In this document: positions 19,839 to 27,917 of the stretch, in pieces | Numbering within the stretch: position 1 is the stretch's first letter | Layout of the letters: the number at the start of each line of letters is the position of its first letter | DNA from: an uncultured Bryobacteraceae bacterium | GTDB taxonomy: Bacteria > Acidobacteriota > Terriglobia > Bryobacterales > Bryobacteraceae | Direction: 5' to 3' | Assembly: GCA_937920635.1 (NCBI GenBank) | Contig: CAKZUE010000031.1 | Coordinates: forward strand, 1-44,468 | Length of the DNA stretch: 44,468 bases | The notes under the pieces: generated by a model | Databases searched by the model: none | Told to the model about the DNA's origin: nothing | What the model saw: only the letters and a program-made list of their open reading frames with translations | Position numbers and translations under genes: made by a program

Positions 19839-20848
19839 GATGGAGAGACCTCCTCTAGAAGTACGGATGAAATCGCTCGCCTGCCGTTGGGCGCGAAGCG
19901 GGCAGCAAGTTGCTCGCGGACGGCAGAGCGGTTCGGCCCCGCTGACTGTATGCATTCTAGCAGCAGGGCTGTGGATTCATAGGCAAGCTGCACGAAGATA
20001 TCGCCGGCAGCCTGAAAACGGGCCGCTGCGGCCCGGATCAAGTCTTGGTTCATCCTGCCGAGCGAGGGCGCCAGAACGGGACGCCTGAGATGCTTCCGGC
20101 AGAAGCGGCTCCACGCCGAAGGGCCGCAAAGAACGCGCGCCCCCTGAGGGAGGAGCATGACGGCGGCGCAAAGCGCCGCTGGCGGGGCAAGGACCGCCAC
20201 CGTCTCATACGATGGCTCCGGTGGAAGGTTCGGAGGCTGGAAGTCGTGCCGCTCGGCGGGCTGGACCAGGCGGCTGAGCACACGCGCCAGTTGGCGCGAG
20301 CCGTGATCGGTAGCGGCCAGCAGGCTGTATTTGCGGCCTCCAATGCCGTCCGAAAGAGCGCGAGCCAGCAGCGAATCGCCGGGCGCCCAACTGAAGATCC
20401 ACGGAACAAACGCCGCGTTGGCCGTTTCGTCGGTCGAGACCGGATCGAGCAGCGGAAACAGCGCCTTGGCCGCCACCTGCTCGGCGAGGTGAGTGGAGGC
20501 GCTGTCGATGCCGCCGATGACGGCCACGGCTCGGTCCTCCATGGCCAGTTTCACCACCGCCGCCGCCCCGGCGCGCCACGGATCATCCGACCAGCGCGAG
20601 AACAGGCGGAAGGGCCTGGCGCCTTCCCCGAGCTTTGCGTTGGCGTGCTCGAGCGCGAGCTGCACGCCCATGAACACCGCGCCGCCCGTTTCATGGCGGG
20701 CATCTTCCGGCCCGAAGAAGCCGACGGGCACATAGGGCAGGGCATCGGCGCCGCGCGCTGGCACTTCGCCGGGCTGCATGGGTGCGCCGCGGCGGTCCAG
20801 GTAAGGCGCCGCAGCCTGCACAGCCAGAAAGTGCCTGCGCGTGATCAT
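19835..20848 (-). CDS. ABC-type solute-binding-like protein (Peripla_BP_6 fold), divergent
   Basis: 337 residues with a short Tat-like start (MITRRHFLAVQAAAP). Motifs such as VGFFGPEDARHETGGAVFMGVQLALEHANAK and VIGGIDSASTHLAEQVAAKALFPLLDPVST follow the branched-chain amino acid/amide-binding fold. It parallels the next gene but is shorter and more divergent, suggesting duplication. No ABC permease or ATPase genes lie nearby, so import by a dedicated ABC transporter is unlikely from this locus. Similar orphan binding proteins occur beside PQQ-dependent dehydrogenases and c-type cytochromes, which this context recalls. It starts 4 bases after the upstream stop. Confidence 0.72.
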   Translation of the reverse strand: MITRRHFLAVQAAAPYLDRRGAPMQPGEVPARGADALPYVPVGFFGPEDARHETGGAVFMGVQLALEHANAKLGEGARPFRLFSRWSDDPWRAGAAAVVKLAMEDRAVAVIGGIDSASTHLAEQVAAKALFPLLDPVSTDETANAAFVPWIFSWAPGDSLLARALSDGIGGRKYSLLAATDHGSRQLARVLSRLVQPAERHDFQPPNLPPEPSYETVAVLAPPAALCAAVMLLPQGARVLCGPSAWSRFCRKHLRRPVLAPSLGRMNQDLIRAAAARFQAAGDIFVQLAYESTALLLECIQSAGPNRSAVREQLAARFAPNGRRAISSVLLEEVSPS

Positions 20849-20852
20849 CGCG

Positions 20853-22328
20853 TCACTTCGTCTCCGCCTGCGTGAGCAGTTCGCGCGCCGTGCGCTCGCG
20901 CGGCGGAACATAGCCGCGCGGGATCTCGAGATCCTCGCGCGAGTAATAGCGCCAGCGGTTGTTTTCGAACCTGGCCAGATACACTTCACCGGCGTCGTCA
21001 AGCGTGGCGGAGAACGGAATGTCGCCGGTGACGCCAGGCCACGGTTTGACGCGCGTGGCGAGAATGTCGCGGATCTTGGCGCGGTTCAGTCCCGCCACCT
21101 GGATGGCCCAGATCAGCATGTTCATGCCGTCATAGGCGTGGGCGGCGTAAGTGTCCGGCTCATCGTTGAAGCGCTTGCGGAAGCGCTCGCGGAACTCGGC
21201 GTAGCGCGGATTGGGCGCATCGGGGTTCCAGGGGTAGCCGGCAATCACGCCCTCGGCATGCGCGCCGGCAAGCTGGACGAACTCTTTGGCGACGGCGCGG
21301 TCCGAAGTCAGGAACGGCTGTTTCATGCCGCGCTCGCGGATCTGCTTCAGGATGATGGCCGCCTCGCGGGCGTCGCCCCAGTGGACGATCACGTCGGGGT
21401 GGGTCTCCGCCAGGCGGTCGATCTGGAGCGAGTAATCGTCCTGCCCCAACTTATAGGCCATTTCGATCACGACGGGGCGGCCAAGGCGGCGCGCCGAGTC
21501 GCGGATCTCGCGCACGCCGAAACGACCGTAACGGTTCGAGGACCGGATGATGGCGATCCGCTTGTAATCCATCTTGCGGATCATGTAATCGACCATCAGA
21601 TAGCCCATCTGCCGGTCGTCGCCGATGCAGCGCATCGTCCATGGAATGTTGGTCTCGATGTAGGTGGGGTCGGTGTCGCCGGTGTTCATGACGACGATCT
21701 CGCCCTTCAGCGCCACGCGGATGGCGATGTGGGAGTTGGCCGAATCGATGGTGCCGAGGATGGCCCAGACGGGGTTCTTGTACAGGAAATTGACGATCTC
21801 ATTGCCGCTGGAGCCCCACAGTCCGTTGTCGTTGGTCACCACCAGCTCAAAGGGGATCTTGCGCCGCAGGTAGCCGCCTTTGGCATTGGCCTCCTCGATG
21901 GCGAGCTTGGCCCCCTGGAGCATCTTGACTCCCATCGGCTCTTCATGGCTGGCGCCGCCTGTGGCTATGCTGACGGTGCTCATGATGGGGCCGATGAAGC
22001 CGATCTTGACCGTGTTGACGTCGTCCGGCTCCGGGATGGCGCGCCCCGGGCCGTTGTACTGCATCTGTTCGAGGAAATGTTCCTTGTAAGGCTTGATCTT
22101 GCCGAAGGGCTCGTAGTCGACCGGAGTCTTTGCGTAGGACGTATCGCGCCGCAGGCGGATGTCGGGAACCTCATACGGCCCCACCGAGTTGATGCGGCGC
22201 AGCACTTCGAGCGTGTGGTCGTCCACCTCGACGCCCGGCGGCACGAGAGGCTCGCCGGCCGGAGGCTTTTTCGGCGCGTCGGACGCCATCAGCGCGGTGA
22301 ACGCCAGAAAGACGAGCAGCCGCTTCAT
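20853..22328 (-). CDS. ABC-type branched-chain amino acid-like solute-binding protein
   Basis: 491-residue secreted protein with a signal peptide (MKRLLVFLAFTALMA). After an N-terminal extension of about 100 residues comes a Peripla_BP_6 domain: VKIGFIGPIMST, GVKMLQGAKLAIEEANAKGGY, ILGTIDSANSHIA, RIAIIRSSNRYGRFGVREI, DVIVHWGDAREAAIILKQIRERG and HAYDGMNMLIWAIQVAG. The family binds small amino acids, amides or other organic ligands in the periplasm. The unusual extension may interact with neighbouring products. Its ATG overlaps the stop of the propeller gene by four bases. No cognate permease is encoded nearby. Confidence 0.85.
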   Translation of the reverse strand: MKRLLVFLAFTALMASDAPKKPPAGEPLVPPGVEVDDHTLEVLRRINSVGPYEVPDIRLRRDTSYAKTPVDYEPFGKIKPYKEHFLEQMQYNGPGRAIPEPDDVNTVKIGFIGPIMSTVSIATGGASHEEPMGVKMLQGAKLAIEEANAKGGYLRRKIPFELVVTNDNGLWGSSGNEIVNFLYKNPVWAILGTIDSANSHIAIRVALKGEIVVMNTGDTDPTYIETNIPWTMRCIGDDRQMGYLMVDYMIRKMDYKRIAIIRSSNRYGRFGVREIRDSARRLGRPVVIEMAYKLGQDDYSLQIDRLAETHPDVIVHWGDAREAAIILKQIRERGMKQPFLTSDRAVAKEFVQLAGAHAEGVIAGYPWNPDAPNPRYAEFRERFRKRFNDEPDTYAAHAYDGMNMLIWAIQVAGLNRAKIRDILATRVKPWPGVTGDIPFSATLDDAGEVYLARFENNRWRYYSREDLEIPRGYVPPRERTARELLTQAETK

Positions 22329-23479
22329 TTCTCACCCCCCTTGTTCTCCGCCAGCATGCGCGGACGCTCGCGCAGCCCGGAATAGTAGCTTTCGCCGATG
22401 CCCCAGGCCAGGCCTTTCGCGGTTCCGACGAAGACGTCGCGGCCGTCGACATCCACGGAGATGATGAAGTTGTGCGGCAGATTGAGGCCCATCTCCACGG
22501 TCTCGAGCACCGTCTTGTCGCGCGTCACCACGGCCTTGCCGGTGTCTGACTTCGGATCCCGCGTGTAGGCGACCCAGGTGTTGGTCTCGGCGTCCATGAT
22601 GGCCCCAAGGCCCTTGTCGGAGGCGAACCACGCCTCGCGCCCGCTGCGGGCGCGCAGGTTGTTGTTGAAGTCCGACGGCAGGCCCGAATCCATGTTGTAA
22701 AACGCCCGCCAGTTCCTCCCGTCGTAGCGGCACACGCCGAAGTAGGATGACACCCAGAGGACGTTGTCCACGTAATTGGCGCCGGTCGTGATCACATGGA
22801 CGATGCCGTCGTCGCGGTAGAGATCGATCTCCATCTCGCCGTCGGGGTCGAGGTAGTCCTTCCAGCGGTTGGCCTTGACGTCGTACTCGAGCACGCCGGA
22901 GCCCCACACGGCCAGGTGGACCTTGCCATCGCGGTAGTGGACGCCGTAGTTCCAGATCTCCTCCATCGGCGCGTTCTTCTCGGTGAAGATGGTCCACTCG
23001 CCGGTGACGGTGTTGTAGCGCGACGCGCCGGCGGTGGTGGCGGCCCAGACGTTGTCGTTCTCCACCGCCACGCCATACACCACGTCGTTGACGAGCCCGG
23101 AATTGAGCTGGTGCCAGTGGTCGAAGCGCCCGCCGCTCAGCCGCGCCAGCCCGCCGCCAAACAGCGCCAGCCAGACGTCTCCCGTCTTCGGATCCACGTC
23201 AATGCCGGTGACGGCGCGCCACGGCAGGCCGTCTTTCTCCGTCCAGACCTTCACCACCTTCGAGGTCTGCTTGTCGATCAGGGCCAGCCCGTTCTCCGTG
23301 CCCACCCAGATGCGGTTCCCATCGCTCTTCACGGCGAAGATGTGATCGTCGGGCAGGCCGTCCTTCACCGTGAACTGTTTCCACTTTGTGTAGATGAATG
23401 GCAGCTTTTCGGCCTCCTGCCCGGCGGCAGCGGCGGAAAAGGAGATGGCGGTTGCGATCAGAATGGCAGCGTTCTTCAT
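22325..23479 (-). CDS. Secreted Reg_prop-type beta-propeller protein
   Basis: 384 residues with a signal peptide (about 20). Repeats of the two-component-regulator propeller type are visible: FTVKDGLPDDHIFAVKSDGNRIWVGTENGLALID, EKDGLPWRAVTGIDVDPKTGDVWLALFGGGLARL, VVYGVAVENDNVWAATTAGASRYN and further weaker blades. Such propellers usually form the periplasmic sensor of hybrid kinases, but here nothing follows them, so the protein is a free periplasmic or surface propeller. It overlaps both neighbouring genes by 4 bases. A role as a binding or scaffold partner of the adjacent cytochrome is inferred from coupling only. Confidence 0.82.
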   Translation of the reverse strand: MKNAAILIATAISFSAAAAGQEAEKLPFIYTKWKQFTVKDGLPDDHIFAVKSDGNRIWVGTENGLALIDKQTSKVVKVWTEKDGLPWRAVTGIDVDPKTGDVWLALFGGGLARLSGGRFDHWHQLNSGLVNDVVYGVAVENDNVWAATTAGASRYNTVTGEWTIFTEKNAPMEEIWNYGVHYRDGKVHLAVWGSGVLEYDVKANRWKDYLDPDGEMEIDLYRDDGIVHVITTGANYVDNVLWVSSYFGVCRYDGRNWRAFYNMDSGLPSDFNNNLRARSGREAWFASDKGLGAIMDAETNTWVAYTRDPKSDTGKAVVTRDKTVLETVEMGLNLPHNFIISVDVDGRDVFVGTAKGLAWGIGESYYSGLRERPRMLAENKGGEK

Positions 23480-26277
23480 AGCGTTTTCAGAAACTCGATC
23501 AGGTCGTTCAATTGATCCTTGGTCATGTCGTTCGTGTAGCCGTGCTTGTCGTACGGGTTGTACACGGTCCAGATTTCTTCCAGCGTCCTCGCCATGCCGT
23601 TGTGCAGGTATGGCGCCGAATCGTAGATGTTGTTCAGGTGCGGGACGTCAAACAGTCCGGTGCGGTCCAGCGCCTGCCGGGTGCCAACGTCGAACCTGCG
23701 CCGCGACGTGTAATACGGCGCGGGGTGGCAGAAGACGCACCGGCCTTCGGGCGGAATGACGCGCCCGTCGTTCGTCATCGTGCGTTCGAAGATCTCCTTG
23801 CCGCGCCGCTGCGCCGGCGTGTATTGCGTGCCGGGCGTGTGGTAGCGGTTCGGCGGGCGGCGGATGGTGGTGATGTAGTAGTCCACCGCGTCGAGCTCTT
23901 CCGGCGTGAAGGGAAGATTGCGCGTAAAGAACACGGAGAGCCGGGCGCCGCACTGGCGCTTCAGGCTCGGGTTGGTGCCCTCCCACTTGAACGGCGCGGT
24001 GTCGCCGATGCCGCGCAGCGTGCGGTTGTCGACGGGCGACACGCCGATGCCGTCGGCTTCGATGTCGTAGGTGATGCCGTCGACGTGGCCGTCGGGATGG
24101 CAGGAGTGGCAGGAGAACTGGCGGCGGAACGTGATGCGGGCGTTGTGAAACAGCTTCTCGCCCCAGCGCTGCTTCGTGATCTCCTTCGGACCGTTCAGGG
24201 AGATCTTGCCCGCCGGCTCCAGCGTGGCCAGATCGATGATGCCCACGGAGTCGTCGAGGCAGTTGGCCACGTAAGCATACTTGCCATCGGGCGCAATGGC
24301 CAGCCCGCGCGGGCTGTCCTGTGTGGGGATGTGCTTCACCAGAAACTCGGCCGCCTTCCCCAGATGGTTCGGCAGCACGCGGCGGCGCTCTTCTTCCGTC
24401 GCCGTCTCAATTACGCGCAGCATCTTTGCCACGTCGAGCACCGCCACGCGGTTGGTGCCGGAGCTGGTGACCAGCGCATGCCGCCCGTCGGGCGTGATCT
24501 TGACGTCGGTCGCGTCGGCAAAGCCGAGCCCCGGCTGATCCAGCAGCAACTGATCGACCCGGCCATCGGCCCAGATCACGGCGATGCCGTTGGTGATGGT
24601 CCAGCCCTGAAGAAGCCGCGTCATCGGCACCAGGTTCTTCGTGCGGTTCATCGTGGCAATGGCGAAGCGTCCGGTGGGATGCCGGTCGATGCCCATCATG
24701 AGGTTCGTGCCCTCGACCTGCCAGCGGTCTTCCACCCGCGCCGAAGCGGCTTCGATCACGGTGAGCTCGCTCGCCAGAGGCTGCCGGAAGCCCGTCATGT
24801 TGGAGTACATGTTGGTGACCCACACGCGCGTGCCGTCCGGGCTCAGCACGAGGTCCCAGGGGCCGCGGCCCGCGGCCAGCTTTTTCTGGAAGGCGAGCGT
24901 GCGCGGATCGAAGACGTGGATGTCTTCCGAGGAAGTGTTCAGCACCAGCACATGACTGTCGCCGGGCGTCACCAGCACGCCGTGCGGCTCATCACCGGTT
25001 GAAAGCTTCTTCTCCAGCCGGCGCGTGGCGGCGTCGATCACCGACAACGAATCCTCTTCGCGGTTGCTGACAAAGGCGCGCCTGCCGTCGCTCGTGAAGG
25101 CCACGCCGGTGGGCGCGGCGCCGGAAGAAACCTCGGCAATGACGCGCCGCGTGCGCGTGTCGATAACTGCCACGGCATCGCCGGCTTCCAGCGTCACCCA
25201 CAGCTCGCCCGTGCCGGGGCGGAAGGCCAGGCGCAGCGGGTTCTTGTACTTCACTTCCGCGGCGCGCGGCGGCAGCTTCGTGGGATGCGCGATCTGCTTC
25301 CAGGCCTCGGCGGCGTTGAATGGCTTGCCATGCGCCGGATTGTGGCAGCCGTTGCAGTCGTTCAGCGAAGCAGGCTTCAGGCCGGCGGCGCGCGCCGCCG
25401 CCGGGTCGCGCATGATGGCATCGGCCGCATATTTTTTGCCTGCCCCGTGGCAGGCTTCGCAGCCAACGCCTTCATCGGCATGCGGCCCGGGGGCGTGGCA
25501 TTTCAGGCACGCCTCGCTCTGCTGCGGGTCGCCGGAGACGTTCATCCCGCGCGCGAGTTCCGCCGCCCGGGGCGTGGAAAGCACCGCCCACGCGCGCGCG
25601 TGCGGGCTTCTGCGCCACACGTCGTATTGATGGCCGTGATCGGGACCGTTGTGGCACGATCCGCAGGCCGCCGTGCCAGTATAATTTCCGGACTCTTTCT
25701 CCGGCATGGCTGCCAGCCTGGAAGGCTTCGGCAGGGGATGCGCGATCTGCTTCCACGCTTCGTCGATGTCCACGGTCGGCTTGGGGAGAACGGCGACGTG
25801 CGACCCCTTCTCCATGTGGCACACCAGGCAGTTGTCTTTCGTGGGCATCCTGAGTCCGGCCAGCATGGCGGCTTTGCGGTCGCGCATCACGGACTCTGCC
25901 GCGTACTCGCTGCCCGGCCCGTGGCAGCCCTCGCATTGCAAGCCATCTTCGCGCCGGAAGGTCTCGCGGTCCACTTCGCGCTCGTCGGCGTTATACGCCG
26001 TGGAATGGCAGCCGAGGCAGATGGCGGCTTCCCAGGGCGCCTCCCGCAGTCCGCTGATCCGCGCAATCTCCCACGACTCGGGCTTCGACAAAGCCGCGTA
26101 CGCCTGCGAGTGTTTCGACAACAGCCACCTGCTGTACTGGTGCCCCATGCCGGGGCCATCGTGGCAGGAGGCGCACACGCGCGAACCGACATAGACAGGC
26201 TTGGGCGGCGCGCCGCGCGACACGAACACGAGCGGCGCCAGCGCGCTTGCGGCCAGGATCCAGACGAACCGTTTCAC
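23476..26277 (-). CDS. Decaheme c-type cytochrome: two tetraheme modules + YVTN propeller + MauG-like diheme domain
   Basis: 933-residue secreted protein. The start is GTG at 26277, overlapping the upstream TGA; the frame is open further but without a signal peptide. After the signal come eight CxxCH sites in two parallel sets: C35, C87, C115, C150 and C205, C257, C273, C308 (first cysteine of each). Each set begins GPxxGHQY and ends EAWKQIAHP, so the tetraheme module is a tandem duplication, of cytochrome c554 type. A YVTN-type beta-propeller follows (about residues 345-690: VIDTRTRRVIAEVSSG, DGRRAFVSNREEDSLSVIDAA). The C-terminal part has CHSCH and CVFCH and the APYLHNGMARTLEEIW segment of diheme peroxidase/MauG proteins. 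Ten hemes are predicted. Periplasmic electron transfer coupled to oxidation or peroxide reduction is inferred. Confidence 0.87.
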   Translation of the reverse strand: MKRFVWILAASALAPLVFVSRGAPPKPVYVGSRVCASCHDGPGMGHQYSRWLLSKHSQAYAALSKPESWEIARISGLREAPWEAAICLGCHSTAYNADEREVDRETFRREDGLQCEGCHGPGSEYAAESVMRDRKAAMLAGLRMPTKDNCLVCHMEKGSHVAVLPKPTVDIDEAWKQIAHPLPKPSRLAAMPEKESGNYTGTAACGSCHNGPDHGHQYDVWRRSPHARAWAVLSTPRAAELARGMNVSGDPQQSEACLKCHAPGPHADEGVGCEACHGAGKKYAADAIMRDPAAARAAGLKPASLNDCNGCHNPAHGKPFNAAEAWKQIAHPTKLPPRAAEVKYKNPLRLAFRPGTGELWVTLEAGDAVAVIDTRTRRVIAEVSSGAAPTGVAFTSDGRRAFVSNREEDSLSVIDAATRRLEKKLSTGDEPHGVLVTPGDSHVLVLNTSSEDIHVFDPRTLAFQKKLAAGRGPWDLVLSPDGTRVWVTNMYSNMTGFRQPLASELTVIEAASARVEDRWQVEGTNLMMGIDRHPTGRFAIATMNRTKNLVPMTRLLQGWTITNGIAVIWADGRVDQLLLDQPGLGFADATDVKITPDGRHALVTSSGTNRVAVLDVAKMLRVIETATEEERRRVLPNHLGKAAEFLVKHIPTQDSPRGLAIAPDGKYAYVANCLDDSVGIIDLATLEPAGKISLNGPKEITKQRWGEKLFHNARITFRRQFSCHSCHPDGHVDGITYDIEADGIGVSPVDNRTLRGIGDTAPFKWEGTNPSLKRQCGARLSVFFTRNLPFTPEELDAVDYYITTIRRPPNRYHTPGTQYTPAQRRGKEIFERTMTNDGRVIPPEGRCVFCHPAPYYTSRRRFDVGTRQALDRTGLFDVPHLNNIYDSAPYLHNGMARTLEEIWTVYNPYDKHGYTNDMTKDQLNDLIEFLKTL

Positions 26278-27917
26278 TGCCCCTTCCTCCGCACCTCCGC
26301 CTTGTGGCGGAGCGTGAGAACCTGATTGGCTTTCACCCCGGGGAACTTCTCCACCACGCCGTCCGGCCAGCGGATCTCGACATCGCATGTCTGCGCGCCG
26401 GCGAGGCCGAAGTGCAGCCGCGGATCGTTCTGCCCAAGATAGCCGCGCACCGGATTGACGTCTTCCACCATGCGCAACCCGTTGGCCGTCACCGTCACCC
26501 GCGCGCCCACCGCGGTGCGCGAACCCGCGGGAAAATCCAGCCGCGCGTCCACCATCAGCCACGGGCGCGCGTTGCCGCCGTCGTTGCGCAGCAGCACGGG
26601 CGTGTCGTTGAGGTTGACGACCAGCAGATCCACGTCGCCGTCGTTGTCGATGTCGGCCCAGGCGGCGCCGCGCCCGACGCGCTTGGTTTCGAAATAGGCG
26701 CCCGCCTCGCGGGAGACATCTTCGAACGTGCCGTCGTGACGGTTGCGCGTCAGGCTGTCTTCCTGGACGTATTCATGGTGGGCGTGGCCGTGCACCGTGA
26801 ACAGATCCAGCCAGCCGTCGTGGTCCCAGTCGAACATCACCGAGCCCCAGCCGGCGTACTGGCCGAGCAGCGGCGACAGCCCCGCGGCGTCATTCAGGTT
26901 CTCGAACACCTTTTTCTTCGGATTGAAGACGAACAGCGATACGTATTGCAGGTTGGGCACGAACAGATCCAGCCAGCCGTCGCGGTTCACATCGCCGTAG
27001 TACGGGCCCATGGAGGCCACGCCCTGGCCATGTTCGCCGAACGCGATCTCGAGCTCCAGGCCGCTTTCCGCGAACGTGCCGTCGCCCTTGTTCAGGAAAA
27101 AATAGTTCTCCATCGCGTCGTTCGAGGTGAAGACGTCGATCCGGCCGTCGTTATTGAAGTCGGCCGCCGTGACGCTCATCGCCCGGCCGCCGGGCCGCCA
27201 CATGCCCGCTTCTTTCGTCACGTCGGTGAAGGTGCCGTCGCCGTTGTTGCGATAGAGGATGCTGGGCAGGCCCTGGTAGCTCAGGGGCCCGGGATAGCCC
27301 TGCGCCGGATAGTAGTCGCGGAACTTGCCGTCGTCATACAGCAGATAGTTGGCGACGTAAACGTCCAGCAGCCCGTCGTTGTTGTAGTCGAACCAAACGG
27401 CGTGCACCGACCAGCGCGGGTCGGCCAGGCCGGATTCCTTGGAGATATCGGTGAACGTGCCGTCCCCGTTGTTGCGGTACAGAATGTTGGGTCCGTAATT
27501 CAGCAGGTAAAGATCCATGTCGCCGTCGTTGTCGATGTCCGCCGCCGAGCAGCCCGTGCCGTACACCCTGCTGCCCACGCCCGCCTTCTCCGTCACGTCT
27601 TCAAAGCGCCCGTTGCCGAGGTTGCGGTAGAGCTTCGCCGAGAGCTTCCCGCGCAGGTCGCGGCCGTCGTTGTCGCTGACGCCTTTGGTCCAGACGCCAG
27701 TGACGAAGTAGATGTCCTGCCAGCCGTCGTTGTCAAAGTCGAAGAAACAGGCGCCCGATCCCGTGCCCTCGACGATGTTGTCCAGCTTGTGGTCGCCGAT
27801 GCTGTGTCGGAACGTGATGCCCGCCTGCGCGGTGATGTCCGTGAACACCGGGCCGCGCGTCGCCGTAGAACCCGCAAGAGCCAGCGCCGCGGCCGCCGCG
27901 GCGAGTCCCATCTTCAT
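26274..27917 (-). CDS. CRTAC1-family secreted protein (FG-GAP/VCBS repeats + ASPIC/UnbV)
   Basis: 547 residues with a signal peptide. It contains many calcium-binding-like FG-GAP/VCBS repeats of the form DxDNDGxxD (FFDFDNDGWQDIYFVTG, AADIDNDGDMDLYLLNYG, FDYNNDGLLDVYVANY, GDVNRDGWLDLFVPN, ADIDNDGDVDLLVVN), predicting a seven-bladed integrin-like propeller. The C-terminal ASPIC/UnbV domain (GARVTVTANGLRMVEDVNPVRGYLGQNDPRLHFGL, VEIRWPDG) completes the CRTAC1 arrangement. ATG at 27917 overlaps the preceding stop (ATGA). CRTAC1 proteins are abundant in Acidobacteriota and Planctomycetes; their role is unknown, with surface adhesion or scaffolding often assumed. Confidence 0.92.
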   Translation of the reverse strand: MKMGLAAAAAALALAGSTATRGPVFTDITAQAGITFRHSIGDHKLDNIVEGTGSGACFFDFDNDGWQDIYFVTGVWTKGVSDNDGRDLRGKLSAKLYRNLGNGRFEDVTEKAGVGSRVYGTGCSAADIDNDGDMDLYLLNYGPNILYRNNGDGTFTDISKESGLADPRWSVHAVWFDYNNDGLLDVYVANYLLYDDGKFRDYYPAQGYPGPLSYQGLPSILYRNNGDGTFTDVTKEAGMWRPGGRAMSVTAADFNNDGRIDVFTSNDAMENYFFLNKGDGTFAESGLELEIAFGEHGQGVASMGPYYGDVNRDGWLDLFVPNLQYVSLFVFNPKKKVFENLNDAAGLSPLLGQYAGWGSVMFDWDHDGWLDLFTVHGHAHHEYVQEDSLTRNRHDGTFEDVSREAGAYFETKRVGRGAAWADIDNDGDVDLLVVNLNDTPVLLRNDGGNARPWLMVDARLDFPAGSRTAVGARVTVTANGLRMVEDVNPVRGYLGQNDPRLHFGLAGAQTCDVEIRWPDGVVEKFPGVKANQVLTLRHKAEVRRKGQ

